Source of the DNA: Pseudomonas sp. DG56-2
Lineage (GTDB): Bacteria; Pseudomonadota; Gammaproteobacteria; Pseudomonadales; Pseudomonadaceae
DNA: 64,000 bases
Direction of reading: 5' to 3'
Assembly: GCF_004803755.1 (NCBI RefSeq)
Contig: NZ_CP032311.1
Location: 5,544,001-5,608,000 of the forward strand
In this document: positions 9,041 through 19,672 of the stretch, piece by piece
Layout: every line of letters starts with the position of its first letter
How positions within the stretch are numbered: position 1 is the stretch's first letter
Translations under genes and position numbers: made by a program
The notes under the pieces: generated by a model
What the model was told of the DNA's origin: nothing
The model's input: the letters and a program-made list of their open reading frames with translations, nothing else
Database searches by the model: none

Positions 9041-10107
9041 CGTGGACTGTCCTCATCGACTAATACTTTCTGACCGGGCTTGAGGCTGTTGACGCCTGCA
9101 GTTACTACACGATCCCCGGCCTTCAAACCTGCACTCAGTACGACGCTGGTCGGCGTTCGTTCAAGCAACTGCACGTCACGAATAGCGACCGTTTCCTGTT
9201 GCGGATCGACCACCCAGACTCGGCTTTTTCCGTCGCTTTCCAGCAGCGCCGAGGCGGGCAGTTCCACCCGCGGGGATACCGCCGATGTCAAGGTGACACT
9301 GATCGCGGTACCCAGATAAAAAGCATCCGGAGTGGTGGCCAAGGTCAGTCGCGCTCGGCGCGTTCGCGTGGCGGCATCCGCCTGCGGCTCAAGTTCACGC
9401 AACGTCGCGGTGGTGCTGATGTCGGGGTCAAGTTGCGAAGCGACGACAAATTTCAAATCACCAGATAGCTGTTCGGCCAGGTAGGTCGGCAGGTCGATAA
9501 CCGCCTCCTTGATATCCGGGCGAGCCAAGGTGACAACCGCCTGGCCGGCACTGACGGTCTGCCCGGCTTCCGCCTGCCAATCGGTGACCACCGCCGCATG
9601 ATCGGATCGCAACTCGGTGTAACCGAGTTGATCACGCGCCTGATCGACAGCAGCTCGCGCTTGCTCCAGGGTAGCGCCTGTGGTTTTCATATCGGTCATC
9701 GCGCTATCGAGTTGTGCCTGCGCACCCACGCCGCGATCAAATAGCTGTTGCTGCCGGCGTGCATCAGCCTGAGCATTTATCCATTGCGCCTGGGCCTTCG
9801 CCAGATCACCCTCGGCTGCCCGTAGCTGGTTACGCTGATCGGCCGGATCAAGGCTGGCCAGTGTATCGCCTGCCTTCACCTGACTGCCGACATCGACCCA
9901 GCGCCGCGCAATACGCCCGCCAACGCGAAAGCCCAAGGTGCTTTCGAAGCGTGCCTGAATACTGCCAGCAAATCGCCCAAGATCGGCTTGAACTTGAGGC
10001 TCGACGATCAGCGACAGCACCGGACGAATCGGATCTGGCTCGGCGGTTTCCTTGCCACACCCTGTCAACAACACCACGCTGCAAAACGCCAATGTGAGTG
10101 TCTTCAT
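9037..10107 (-). CDS. RND membrane-fusion adaptor lipoprotein, second of two (TriB-like)
   Basis: A 356-residue periplasmic adaptor linking an RND pump to an outer-membrane channel. The signal peptide ends in lipobox LTGC with the lipidated Cys at 17. The lipoyl/barrel-sandwich half GFRVGGRIARRWVDVGSQVKAG and DTLASLDPADQ is followed by an alpha-hairpin rich in Ala and Gln (about 85-150), then the returning barrel half and a beta-barrel domain ending VNSLKPGQKVLVDED. The start overlaps the first adaptor's stop as ATGA, so the three genes are translationally coupled. It is about as long as its partner but clearly diverged from it. Confidence 0.92.
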   Translation of the reverse strand: MKTLTLAFCSVVLLTGCGKETAEPDPIRPVLSLIVEPQVQADLGRFAGSIQARFESTLGFRVGGRIARRWVDVGSQVKAGDTLASLDPADQRNQLRAAEGDLAKAQAQWINAQADARRQQQLFDRGVGAQAQLDSAMTDMKTTGATLEQARAAVDQARDQLGYTELRSDHAAVVTDWQAEAGQTVSAGQAVVTLARPDIKEAVIDLPTYLAEQLSGDLKFVVASQLDPDISTTATLRELEPQADAATRTRRARLTLATTPDAFYLGTAISVTLTSAVSPRVELPASALLESDGKSRVWVVDPQQETVAIRDVQLLERTPTSVVLSAGLKAGDRVVTAGVNSLKPGQKVLVDEDSPR

Positions 10108-11195
10108 TGAGCCACCCCAATATCCTCAAAGGGCGCGATTTCCACCTGCATGCCCGGATTGAGTAGCTGCCCGCCTGCCACCACCACCATTTCACCGCCT
10201 TTGAGCCCTTCCCCGATCACCACCTTGCCGGTGAGATAACGACCGATCTTGACCTGCTGCAATCTGACTTTGTTGTCATCCCCTACCAGCCAGACAGCTG
10301 GATCATGCAACGCCTTGGTCAAGGCCGACCAAGGCAGTTCGATACTTGGTTTTCCATGAACATTGCCAGTGGCCGTGACCGGCGAGCCCAGCTCCATTGC
10401 GTCCGGAACGTCGTGCAACGCTACCTTGACCTGCACCGTCCCGCTCTGCGCTGAGACCGTCGGCGTCACTTCACGCACTTGGCCCTTGGCCTGGATCTTC
10501 GGGTTGTCGACCAGACTGACCACGATCGTTTCGTTACTTGGTGGCGCCACCAGCAAGGACTCATAAACGTTGAACACCGCATCACGCTCACCATCGCGGG
10601 CCAAGCTGAAAACCGGCATCGTGGCCTGAACCACCTGCCCTACTTCAGCTTGACGCTCGGTGATGACCCCTGCGGCATCGGCCACCAGGGCGGTGTAACC
10701 CAATTGGTCGCGAGCGTTGGCGAGCTGCGCCTGCGCGGCCTTCAATGCGCTCTGGTTGCTACGTAGCGTGGCCTGGGCCGAGTCGTATTCACTTTGACTG
10801 GTATAGCCTTTGGGCAGCAGCTTTTGCTGACGGACAAATGCAGCACTGGCCTGAGTGACCCGCGCTTGCGCTGCGAACACTTCAGCCTTGGCCGAGTCGA
10901 CATTGGCCTGCAGGTCCTTGGGGTCAAGTCGAGCCAGCACCTGATTGGCTTTAACGTGATCGCCAATATCAACACTTCGAGAAATGATCTTGCCACCCAC
11001 GCGAAACGACAGTTCCGTTTGTACCCGGGCCTGTATATCCCCGGTCAAGGTCACAGAAGCAGCAAAGTCACTGGGTTGAACGTGTTGTACGGCTACCCTG
11101 GGTAGTTCGACTTCAGCGGTTTTCTTTTCACCACACCCTGTCAGTATCAGCAATAGCCCTAGGCCGGCGACTAAAAATGGACGCAACACCGTCAT
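10104..11195 (-). CDS. RND membrane-fusion adaptor lipoprotein, first of two (TriA-like)
   Basis: A 363-residue periplasmic adaptor and first gene of the pump operon. The start MTVLRPFLV follows AAGGAG at about 7 bp; an earlier in-frame ATG overlaps the ribosome-binding site. The signal peptide ends in LTGC with the lipidated Cys at 21. Adaptor features follow in order: SFRVGGKIISRSVDIGDHVKAN, a helical hairpin with many Ala/Gln (about 95-155), DQLGYTALVADAAGVITERQAEVGQ, then the barrel and membrane-proximal domains. The promoter should lie in the roughly 180 bp upstream. No regulator gene is adjacent. Confidence 0.92.
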   Translation of the reverse strand: MTVLRPFLVAGLGLLLILTGCGEKKTAEVELPRVAVQHVQPSDFAASVTLTGDIQARVQTELSFRVGGKIISRSVDIGDHVKANQVLARLDPKDLQANVDSAKAEVFAAQARVTQASAAFVRQQKLLPKGYTSQSEYDSAQATLRSNQSALKAAQAQLANARDQLGYTALVADAAGVITERQAEVGQVVQATMPVFSLARDGERDAVFNVYESLLVAPPSNETIVVSLVDNPKIQAKGQVREVTPTVSAQSGTVQVKVALHDVPDAMELGSPVTATGNVHGKPSIELPWSALTKALHDPAVWLVGDDNKVRLQQVKIGRYLTGKVVIGEGLKGGEMVVVAGGQLLNPGMQVEIAPFEDIGVAQ

Positions 11196-11327
11196 GCAGG
11201 CTCCTTGCATGTACCAGTTCGATAGAGAGATGCGAGTGTTAGCGTAGATCAGACGCAGCGCTGCCGCTTGTGCGAAATCAATAGATTTATGCGGACAGAA
11301 GATGCTGGAGGGATAGAGCTCATCGCG

Positions 11328-11364
11328 GGACAGCCTGCTCCCTGGATGGGAGCGAGGCTGTTCC
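11328..11364. repeat. Imperfect hairpin between the spu operon and the RND operon
   Basis: ggacagcctgctccc pairs with gggagcgaggctgttcc around a short loop, with one extra base on the right. It lies just past the end of spuH and within the space that holds the pump promoter. No T-run follows on either strand. It could be a decayed REP element or a factor-dependent transcript end for spu. Confidence 0.4.
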
Positions 11365-11376
11365 GCGCTTTTCAGA

Positions 11377-12267
11377 TCAAGCTGAAACAGGCGAAGGTGA
11401 GCGACCTACGTCTGGTTGTTTCCACGACTCTGCAGCACTTTCCTCGATAGCCTGCTGGATCGCCCGGCGGCGACGTTCTTCGGCGCGACGGCTGAAGTAC
11501 CAGACCATGAAGGTCACAATCGACACCGAGAGCAGGATCAGACTGGCAACGGCGTTGATTTCCGGCTTCACGCCCAGACGCACGGCAGAGAAGACTTCCA
11601 TCGGCAACGTGGTCGAGCCAGGGCCCGACACGAAGCTGGCCAGTACCAGGTCATCCAGCGACAGGGCGAAGGACATCATGCCGCCGGCCGCCAGCGAAGG
11701 CGCGATCATTGGGATAGTGATCAGGAAGAACACCTTCCAAGGGCGTGCTCCCAGGTCCATCGCCGCTTCTTCGATCGACAGGTCGAGCTCACGCAGACGC
11801 GCCGACACTACCACGGCCACATAGGCCGCACAGAAGGTGGTGTGGGCGATCCAAATGGTGACGATGCCACGCTCCTGGGGCCAGCCGATCAACTGCGCCA
11901 TGGCCACGAACAGCAGCAACAGCGACAGACCGGTGATCACCTCAGGCATTACCAGCGGCGCGGTAACCAGGCCACCGAACAGGGTACGGCCCTTGAAGCG
12001 AGTAACCCTTGTGAGCACGAACGCTGCCAGAGTACCCAATGCCACTGCCGCAATCGCGGTGTAGCAGGCAATTTCCAGCGAGCGCATCACCGAGCCCATC
12101 AGTTGGCTGTTGTCGAGCAGGCCGACATACCACTTGATCGACCAGCCGCCCCAGACTGTTACCAGTTTCGAGGCATTGAACGAGTAGATCACCAGGATCA
12201 GCATGGGCAGATAGATGAACAGCAGGCCCACTATCAACATCAACTTGGAGAAACTGAAACGCTTCAT
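11377..12267 (-). CDS. spuH: Polyamine ABC transporter permease SpuH (PotI family)
   Basis: A 296-residue inner-membrane permease, one of two that form the channel for spermidine and putrescine import. Six hydrophobic segments are visible (11-30, 68-88, 100-123, 136-157, 192-212, 236-260). The EAA loop contacting the ATPase reads EEAAMDLGARPWKVFFLITIPM. The C-terminal tail is charged (RRAEERRRRAIQQAIEES). It is the last gene of the spu operon and starts 4 bp inside spuG, as ATGA. Confidence 0.95.
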   Translation of the reverse strand: MKRFSFSKLMLIVGLLFIYLPMLILVIYSFNASKLVTVWGGWSIKWYVGLLDNSQLMGSVMRSLEIACYTAIAAVALGTLAAFVLTRVTRFKGRTLFGGLVTAPLVMPEVITGLSLLLLFVAMAQLIGWPQERGIVTIWIAHTTFCAAYVAVVVSARLRELDLSIEEAAMDLGARPWKVFFLITIPMIAPSLAAGGMMSFALSLDDLVLASFVSGPGSTTLPMEVFSAVRLGVKPEINAVASLILLSVSIVTFMVWYFSRRAEERRRRAIQQAIEESAAESWKQPDVGRSPSPVSA

Positions 12268-13184
12268 GCCCTGCCCTCCATCTCTTTGGCCTGACTACGG
12301 TTGAAGAGCAGAATCGGCACAATCAGGATCGCCAGCATCACCACTGCCAGGGCAGACGCCACCGGCCAGTCACGGTTGTTGAAGAACTCTTGCCAGAGCA
12401 CTTTACCGATCATCAGGGTTTCCGGACCGCCAAGCAGTTCAGGGATAACGAACTCACCCACCACCGGAATGAACACCAGCATGCAGCCAGCGATAATGCC
12501 GTTCTTGGACAGCGGAACGGTGATTTTCCAGAAGCTGTTGAAGGTGCTCGAACCCAGGTCCGATGCTGCTTCAAGCAGGCTCTGGTCGTGTTTGACCAGG
12601 TTGGCGTACAGCGGCAGGATCATGAACGGCAGGTACGAGTAGACCACGCCGATATACACCGCAAGGTTGGTGTTGAGGATCTGCAGCGGTTGGTCGATCA
12701 AGCCCAGCCACATCAGGAAGCTGTTGAGCAGGCCGTTGTTGCTGAGAATGCCCATCCAGGCATAGACGCGAATCAGGATCGCGGTCCAGGTTGGCATCAT
12801 GATCAGCAGCAACAGGACGGTCTGGCTTTCCTTGCGCGCATTGGCAATGGCATAGGCCATGGGATAACCGATCAGCAGGCACAACAGCGTGCTGAAGAAG
12901 GCCATCTTCAACGAGCCCAGGTAGGCCGCGATGTACAGCTCATCCTCGGACAACAGGCCGTAGTTGGCCATGTTGAGTATCAGCTGCAGCTTGCCTTCAA
13001 CGTAGCTGTAGATCTCGGTGTAAGGCGGGATCGCCACGTCGGCTTCGGCAAAACTGATCTTCAGAACGATGAAGAACGGCAGCATGAAGAACAGGAACAG
13101 CCAGATGAAGGGAACGCCGATAACCAGATGGCGACCTTCAGGCTTTATTCGATTGAGCGCTCGCTTGAGCTTGCGCATGTTCAT
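12264..13184 (-). CDS. spuG: Polyamine ABC transporter permease SpuG (PotH family)
   Basis: A 306-residue permease partner of SpuH. A basic N-terminus (MNMRKLKRALNRIKPEGR) leads into the first helix VIGVPFIWLFLFFMLPFFIVL. The EAA loop is LLEAASDLGSSTFNSFWKITVPLS, and ELLGGPETLMIGKVLWQEF follows as in PotB/PotH proteins. The chosen ATG at 13184 overlaps the spuF stop (ATGA); a second ATG two codons later is equally close, so the exact start is uncertain by two residues. An upstream in-frame extension runs into spuF and is rejected. Confidence 0.95.
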   Translation of the reverse strand: MNMRKLKRALNRIKPEGRHLVIGVPFIWLFLFFMLPFFIVLKISFAEADVAIPPYTEIYSYVEGKLQLILNMANYGLLSEDELYIAAYLGSLKMAFFSTLLCLLIGYPMAYAIANARKESQTVLLLLIMMPTWTAILIRVYAWMGILSNNGLLNSFLMWLGLIDQPLQILNTNLAVYIGVVYSYLPFMILPLYANLVKHDQSLLEAASDLGSSTFNSFWKITVPLSKNGIIAGCMLVFIPVVGEFVIPELLGGPETLMIGKVLWQEFFNNRDWPVASALAVVMLAILIVPILLFNRSQAKEMEGRA

Positions 13185-14323
13185 GACCGCAGTACCACAC
13201 CGCTGTCGTCTTCCCACCAGACATAAACCTGGTCGTCCCAGGTCGGACGGGTGCCTTGACGCTCGGCGTTGGCAACAAACGACTGGACGATCTTGCCGCC
13301 AGGCAGCTCGACGTAGAACACCGAGTGACCGCCAAGGTAGGCAATGTCGTGAACCTTGCCGCGCGACCAGTTGTGCTCACAGGTCGGCTGCGCGGTAGTT
13401 ACCAGAAGTTTCTCCGGACGCAGTGCGTAGGTGATGCGCTTGTCTTCAACCGAAGTGGTAACACCATGGCCAACATAGATTTTGCGTTCGAGTTCCGGGC
13501 TGGCAATGACCGCGTGACCCTCAGCATCCTCGACCACTTCACCGTCGAACAGGTTGACGTTACCGATGAATTCGCAGACCAGGCGACTGGTTGGCGTCTC
13601 ATAGATGTCGATCGGGCTGCCGATCTGGGCAATCCAGCCCAAGTGCATGATGGCGATGCGCTGGGCCATGGTCATGGCCTCTTCCTGGTCGTGGGTCACC
13701 ATCACGCAGGTTACGCCCACACGTTCGATGATCTCTACCAGTTCCAATTGCATCTGCGAACGCAACTTCTTGTCCAGCGCCCCCATCGGCTCGTCGAGCA
13801 GCAACAGTTTCGGACGTTTGGCCAGCGAGCGGGCCAGGGCAACACGTTGGCGCTGGCCACCGGAAAGCTGGTGTGGCTTACGCTTGGCGTACTGGGTCAT
13901 GTGTACCAGTTTGAGCATCTCGCCAACACGGGCGTCGATCTCGGCTTTGGGCATGCGGTCCTGCTGCAGGCCGAAGGCAATGTTCTGCGCGACGGTCATG
14001 TGCGGAAACAGCGCATAGGACTGGAACATCATGTTGATTGGCCGCTCATAGGGCGGCATATCGGTAATGTCTACGCCATCGAGGAAGATGCGTCCCTCGG
14101 TTGGCCGCTCGAAGCCGGCGAGCATACGCAGCAAGGTAGATTTACCCGAACCGGAGCCGCCAAGCAGAGCGAAGATCTCGCCCTTCTTGATTTCGAGGGA
14201 CACATCGTCCACCGCGACCGTTTCGTCGAATTTTTTCGTGACCCGGTCGATTTTGACCAGCACCTGTTTAGGTTGCTGGTCGCCCTCGAGGGCTTTCTTA
14301 TAGGCACCGGAGGCAACAGCCAT
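13181..14323 (-). CDS. spuF: Polyamine ABC transporter ATPase SpuF (PotG family)
   Basis: A 380-residue ATP-binding subunit energising polyamine import. Walker A is GGSGSGKST with Lys61, the signature LSGGQ is at 153-157, Walker B LLLLDEP at 173-179, and the H-loop lies in VTHDQEEAM. A C-terminal TOBE/OB-like regulatory domain (about 255-380) carries YALRPEKLLV. The start MAVASGAYKKALEGD follows GGGAG; seven further in-frame residues upstream lack a site. It lies between spuE and spuG and overlaps spuG by 4 bp. Confidence 0.96.
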   Translation of the reverse strand: MAVASGAYKKALEGDQQPKQVLVKIDRVTKKFDETVAVDDVSLEIKKGEIFALLGGSGSGKSTLLRMLAGFERPTEGRIFLDGVDITDMPPYERPINMMFQSYALFPHMTVAQNIAFGLQQDRMPKAEIDARVGEMLKLVHMTQYAKRKPHQLSGGQRQRVALARSLAKRPKLLLLDEPMGALDKKLRSQMQLELVEIIERVGVTCVMVTHDQEEAMTMAQRIAIMHLGWIAQIGSPIDIYETPTSRLVCEFIGNVNLFDGEVVEDAEGHAVIASPELERKIYVGHGVTTSVEDKRITYALRPEKLLVTTAQPTCEHNWSRGKVHDIAYLGGHSVFYVELPGGKIVQSFVANAERQGTRPTWDDQVYVWWEDDSGVVLRS

Positions 14324-14382
14324 TTGTGAAACTCCCAACAAGATTTTTTGCGTCCGCCCCTGCCGTGGCGGACCCTGGATAC

Positions 14383-15528
<1,146 letters not shown>

Positions 15529-15596
15529 TCAACGCAAACCGGCGCGCAACTTACCTTCGATGCACTGATGTCGCAAAAAAAATTTGCCGCTAAATG

Positions 15597-15630
15597 ATCC
15601 CTGGACGTGATTCACACCGCGCCCAGGGAT
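15597..15630 (-). promoter_or_regulatory. Intercistronic hairpin between spuD and spuE
   Basis: Arms atccctgg/ccagggat (15597-15604/15623-15630) match perfectly over 8 bp. Read on the minus strand, the hairpin is followed about 12 nt later by eight T. The distance is too great for an ideal terminator, but it could act as a partial terminator or 3'-end stabiliser that keeps spuD mRNA above the downstream transporter genes. Confidence 0.5.
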
Positions 15631-15639
15631 ACCGCCGGC

Positions 15640-16737
15640 TTATTTGCCCGACTTGATCTTGGTCCAGCTGCGAGTGATCTCGCGTTGAGCTTTCGCGCCT
15701 GGGTCAGCAATTGCGTACAGCTGCTTCTTCACATCAGCCGGTGGATAGATGCTCGGATCACCCGAAATATCCTTGTCTACAAGCGGGGTTGCCGCCTTGT
15801 TGCCGTTCGGGAAGCGTACTGCGTTAGTGATACCCGCCATGACTTCCGGCTGCATCAGGAAGTCCATGAACTTGTAAGCGGCGTCGACATTGGCGGCATC
15901 TTTAGGGATAGCAACCATGTCGTAGAAGGTACCGGCGCCTTCTTTCGGAATGATGTAGTCCAGCTTGACCTTGTCACCGGCTTCGTGAGCACGGGCCTTG
16001 GACTGCTCCAGGTCACCCGAGTAACCCACAGCGACGCAGATGTTGCCGTTGGCCAGGTCCGAGATGTACTTGGAGGAGTGGAAGTAACTGATCGACGGTC
16101 GGATCTTCAGGAACAGTTCTTCAGCGGCCTTCAGGTCAGCTTTGTCTGTGCTGTTGGTCGGCTTGCCAAGGTAATGCAGAGCCGCCGGGATCATTTCGGT
16201 CGGCGCATCGAGGAAGCTTACGCCACAGCTCTTGAGCTTTTCGATGTTCTCGGGCTTGAACACCACGTCCCAGGAATCGATCTTGTCGACACCCAGCGCA
16301 GCCTTGACCTTCTCTGGGTTGTAACCAATACCGATAGAGCCCCACATGTACGGGAATGCGTACTTGTTACCCGGGTCGCTGGCATCACCAACGGCCTTGA
16401 GCAGATCTTCGTCAAGGTTCTTCCAGTTTGGCAGCTTGGAACGATCGAGTTCCTGATAGACACCCGCCTTGATCTGCTTGGCCAGGAAGTTGTTCGACGG
16501 TACGACGATGTCATAACCGGACTTGCCTGCCAGCAACTTGGCCTCGAGGGTTTCGTTACTGTCGAAGACGTCATAGACGACCTTGATGCCGGTCTGCTTC
16601 TCGAAGTTGGCGACGGTGTCTGGTGCGATGTAATCGGACCAGTTATAGACGTGCAGCACTTTGTCATCCGCCTGAACAGCACTGGCCATGGCGCCCATCA
16701 GGGACATAGCCAACAACGTCTTGCCCAATTTCTTCAT
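15640..16737 (-). CDS. spuD: Periplasmic putrescine-binding protein SpuD
   Basis: A 365-residue substrate-binding protein, paralogue of the adjacent SpuE. The signal peptide [23 protein letters not shown] precedes [14 protein letters not shown]. At the specificity position it has Phe271 in GAGTFYDM where SpuE has Trp; in P. aeruginosa SpuD the equivalent Phe273 accompanies putrescine preference, so putrescine is the likely ligand. The ATG follows GGAG 8 bp upstream. It ends in [11 protein letters not shown], nearly the same as SpuE ([11 protein letters not shown]), pointing to tandem duplication. Confidence 0.95.
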   Translation of the reverse strand: MKKLGKTLLAMSLMGAMASAVQADDKVLHVYNWSDYIAPDTVANFEKQTGIKVVYDVFDSNETLEAKLLAGKSGYDIVVPSNNFLAKQIKAGVYQELDRSKLPNWKNLDEDLLKAVGDASDPGNKYAFPYMWGSIGIGYNPEKVKAALGVDKIDSWDVVFKPENIEKLKSCGVSFLDAPTEMIPAALHYLGKPTNSTDKADLKAAEELFLKIRPSISYFHSSKYISDLANGNICVAVGYSGDLEQSKARAHEAGDKVKLDYIIPKEGAGTFYDMVAIPKDAANVDAAYKFMDFLMQPEVMAGITNAVRFPNGNKAATPLVDKDISGDPSIYPPADVKKQLYAIADPGAKAQREITRSWTKIKSGK

Positions 16738-16806
16738 GCGTAATGCTCCAGAATTTTTTATTAAGCCATCTGTTCAGTGGCCTGCTCTTTACGGCACAAG
16801 CACTGG

Positions 16807-16863
16807 GCGACTGAAACAGTCGCTAGTCTGGCAAGTTCCAAGGCGCTCTTTCAAGGAAAGAGC
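16807..16863 (-). promoter_or_regulatory. Two hairpins in the spuC-spuD intercistronic region
   Basis: Perfect stems gcgactg/cagtcgc (16807-16813/16817-16823, 3-nt loop) and gctctttc/gaaagagc (16845-16852/16856-16863, 3-nt loop) occupy the 169-bp gap between spuC and spuD. Neither is followed by a T-run on the minus strand. They may shape processing of the polycistronic mRNA, or a second promoter may sit here; no convincing -35/-10 pair was found. Confidence 0.45.
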
Positions 16864-16906
16864 ACCTCGAAACCCCATGATGCCATTACGCTAGCCTAGC
16901 ACTTGG

Positions 16907-18265
16907 CTATTTCAGCGCCTCAAGCGTCAAGTCCAGGCATTTGCGTGCCTTTTCCACAAGCTCGTCGATCTCTTCCCGGCTGATGACCAGCGGCGGCGCG
17001 ATGATCATGGTGTCGCCCACTGCGCGCATGATCAGACCGTTGTCGAAACAGTGCTGACGGCAGATCATGCCCGCGCCCTGGCCTTCGTAACGGGTCCGCG
17101 AGGCCTTGTCCTTGACCAGCTCGATTGCACCGAGCATGCCCAGGCCACGCACTTCACCTACCAACGGGTGATCGTTCAGCTCACGCAAACGCTTTTGCAA
17201 ATACGGTGCCGTTTCTTCCTTGACCCGCTCGATAATTTTCTCGTCGCGCAGGATCCGCAGGTTTTCCAGGCCAACGGCAGCAGCGACCGGGTGACCGGAA
17301 TAGGTGAAGCCGTGGTTGAAGTCACCGCCTTCGCTGACGACCTTGGCTACTTCGTCACGTACGATCACACCACCCATTGGGATGTAACCGGAAGTCAGAC
17401 CCTTGGCGATGGTCATCAGGTCTGGCTTGAGATCGTAGTAGTCGGAACCGAACCACTCACCGGTACGCCCAAACCCACAGATCACTTCATCGGCGATGAA
17501 CAGAATTTCGTACTTGGCCAGGATTTCCTTGATCTTCGGCCAGTAGCTTTCTGGTGGAATGATCACACCGCCTGCGCCCTGGATCGGCTCAGCGATAAAA
17601 GCAGCGACGTTTTCTTCGCCCACTTCGAGAATTTTCTTTTCCAGCTGTTCGGCGGCCCAGATACCAAACTCTTCCGGGCTCTTGTCGCCACCCTCACCGA
17701 ACCAGTACGGCTGCGGGATGTGCACGATGTCCGGCAGGGTGCCGCTTTGTTCGTGCATGCCGCTCATACCACCCAGCGCGGCGCCCGCCACGGTGGAACC
17801 GTGATAACCATTAATGCGGCCGATAATCACTTTTTTCTGCGGCTTGCCCTTGACCGCCCAGTAGTGACGGACCATACGCAGGTTAGTGTCGTTACCTTCG
17901 GAGCCCGAACCGGTGAAGAACACATGAGTCATACCTTCCGGCGCCACGGCAGAAATCGCCTTGGCCAATTCCAGCGCAGGTGGGTGTGCGGTCTGGAAGA
18001 ACAGGTTGTAGTACGGCAGCTCACGCATTTGCTTGGCTGCAGCGTCTGCCAGCTCTTCACGACCGTAACCGACCGCCACACACCACAGACCAGCCATGCC
18101 ATCGAGGATTTTGTTGCCCTCGCTGTCCCACAAATGCACACCTTCAGCTTTGGTGATGATTCGTGGGCCCTTTTCTTTCAGTTGCTTGTAATCACTGAAA
18201 GGCGCCAGGTGATGATCACGGCTCAGGTCTTGCCACTCGCGGGTTTGCGGGTTGTTGACGCTCAT
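16907..18265 (-). CDS. spuC: Putrescine-pyruvate aminotransferase SpuC
   Basis: A 452-residue class III (omega) PLP aminotransferase that transfers the amino group of putrescine (and probably cadaverine or spermidine) to pyruvate, giving 4-aminobutyraldehyde. Visible residues are the GSGSEGNDTNLRMVRHYW phosphate-binding region, GYHGST, Asp259 in FIADEVICGFGRTG that pairs with the PLP nitrogen, and the Schiff-base Lys288 in TIAKGLTSGYIPMGG. The start MSVNNPQTREW lies 48 bp after spuB. Co-location with the polyamine importer and ligase supports the polyamine substrate. Confidence 0.96.
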   Translation of the reverse strand: MSVNNPQTREWQDLSRDHHLAPFSDYKQLKEKGPRIITKAEGVHLWDSEGNKILDGMAGLWCVAVGYGREELADAAAKQMRELPYYNLFFQTAHPPALELAKAISAVAPEGMTHVFFTGSGSEGNDTNLRMVRHYWAVKGKPQKKVIIGRINGYHGSTVAGAALGGMSGMHEQSGTLPDIVHIPQPYWFGEGGDKSPEEFGIWAAEQLEKKILEVGEENVAAFIAEPIQGAGGVIIPPESYWPKIKEILAKYEILFIADEVICGFGRTGEWFGSDYYDLKPDLMTIAKGLTSGYIPMGGVIVRDEVAKVVSEGGDFNHGFTYSGHPVAAAVGLENLRILRDEKIIERVKEETAPYLQKRLRELNDHPLVGEVRGLGMLGAIELVKDKASRTRYEGQGAGMICRQHCFDNGLIMRAVGDTMIIAPPLVISREEIDELVEKARKCLDLTLEALK

Positions 18266-18313
18266 GTGCTTCTCCGTTTTCTGACGGCCGCGCTCCTGCG
18301 GCTCCGGGGTTGA

Positions 18314-19672
18314 TCAGACTGCAAACAGCAGGAACTCACGTTCCCAGGAGCTGATTACACGTTTGAAGTTTTCATGCTCGGCTCGTTTGGTAGCGACGTA
18401 GCCGGTAATGAATTTCTTGCCCAGGTAAGGTTCCAGGGCCTTGCAGTTCTCCATACGCTCCAACGCATCCTCGATGGTCAGCGGCAGGCGCAGATTGCGG
18501 CGTTCGTAACCACGACCCTGTACCGGGGCGCTTGGCTTGATACCTTCGACCATGCCAATGAATCCGCACAACAGACTGGCGGCAATCGCCAGGTACGGGT
18601 TGGCATCGGCCCCTGGCAGACGGTTCTCTACGCGACGGTTCTGCGGACCCGCATCCGGAACCCGGAGGCCAACGGTGCGGTTCTCTTCGCCCCATTCCAC
18701 GTTTACCGGAGCCGAGGTGTCTGGCAAGAAGCGGCGGAACGAGTTCACGTTCGGTGCAAACAGCGGCAGTACTACCGGAATGAATTTCTGCAAACCGCCA
18801 ACGTGATTCAGGAACAGCTCGCTCATGCGGCCATCTTCATCGGAAAAGATGTTCTTGCCGGTGTGCACGTCGATGATGCTCTGGTGCAGGTGCATGGCAC
18901 TGCCCGGCTCACCGGTCATCGGCTTGGCCATGAAGGTAGCGGCGACGTTATGCTTGAGCGCCGCTTCGCGCATGGTTCGCTTGAACACCAGGATCTGGTC
19001 GGCCAGGGCCAGGGCGTTACCGTGACGGAAGTTGATTTCCATCTGCGCCGTGCCGTCTTCGTGGATCAGCGTGTCCAGGTCCAGGTTCTGCAGTTCACAC
19101 CAGTCGTAGACGTCCTCGAACAATGGGTCGAATTCGTTGGCGGCCTCAATAGAGAACGACTGACGCCCGGTTTCCGGACGGCCGGAGCGACCGATTGGCG
19201 GCTGCAGCGGGAAGTCTGGGTCTTCGCAGCGTTTGGTCAGGTAAAACTCCATCTCTGGCGCCACAATTGGCTGCCAGCCCCTGTCGGCATACAGCTTCAG
19301 AACCTTCTTGAGCACGTTACGCGGCGACAGCTCGACCGGGTTGCCTTGCTTGTCATAGGTATCGTGGATTACCTGGGCCGTGGGCTCGATGGCCCAAGGC
19401 ACGAGAAACACCGCGTTCTCGTCAGGCCGGCAGATCATGTCGATGTCGGCAGGATCCAGCAGCTCGTAATAGATGTCGTCGTCGACGTAGTCGCCGGTAA
19501 CGGTTTGCAGCAGGACACTCTCGGGCAAGCGCATGCCTTTTTCAGCGATGAACTTGTTGGTTGGAGAAATCTTGCCACGGGTGATCCCGGTGAGGTCGCT
19601 GATCAAGCACTCCACTTCGGTGATCTTGTGTTCTTTCAACCAATCGGTGAGCTGGTCGAGGTTGTTACTCAT
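18314..19672 (-). CDS. spuB: Glutamate-polyamine ligase SpuB (gamma-glutamylpolyamine synthetase)
   Basis: A 452-residue glutamine-synthetase-fold enzyme that joins glutamate to a polyamine using ATP, the entry step of the gamma-glutamylation route. It shows the GS features APEMEFYL, AQMEINFRHG, GSAMHLHQS and the ENRTVGLRVP loop with ENRLPGADANPYLA. The start MSNNLDQLTDWL follows GAGG 6 bp upstream; an extension to 19702 lacks a site and would overlap it. It leads the spuBCDEFGH operon. The amidotransferase spuA found upstream in P. aeruginosa is absent from this spot. Confidence 0.94.
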   Translation of the reverse strand: MSNNLDQLTDWLKEHKITEVECLISDLTGITRGKISPTNKFIAEKGMRLPESVLLQTVTGDYVDDDIYYELLDPADIDMICRPDENAVFLVPWAIEPTAQVIHDTYDKQGNPVELSPRNVLKKVLKLYADRGWQPIVAPEMEFYLTKRCEDPDFPLQPPIGRSGRPETGRQSFSIEAANEFDPLFEDVYDWCELQNLDLDTLIHEDGTAQMEINFRHGNALALADQILVFKRTMREAALKHNVAATFMAKPMTGEPGSAMHLHQSIIDVHTGKNIFSDEDGRMSELFLNHVGGLQKFIPVVLPLFAPNVNSFRRFLPDTSAPVNVEWGEENRTVGLRVPDAGPQNRRVENRLPGADANPYLAIAASLLCGFIGMVEGIKPSAPVQGRGYERRNLRLPLTIEDALERMENCKALEPYLGKKFITGYVATKRAEHENFKRVISSWEREFLLFAV

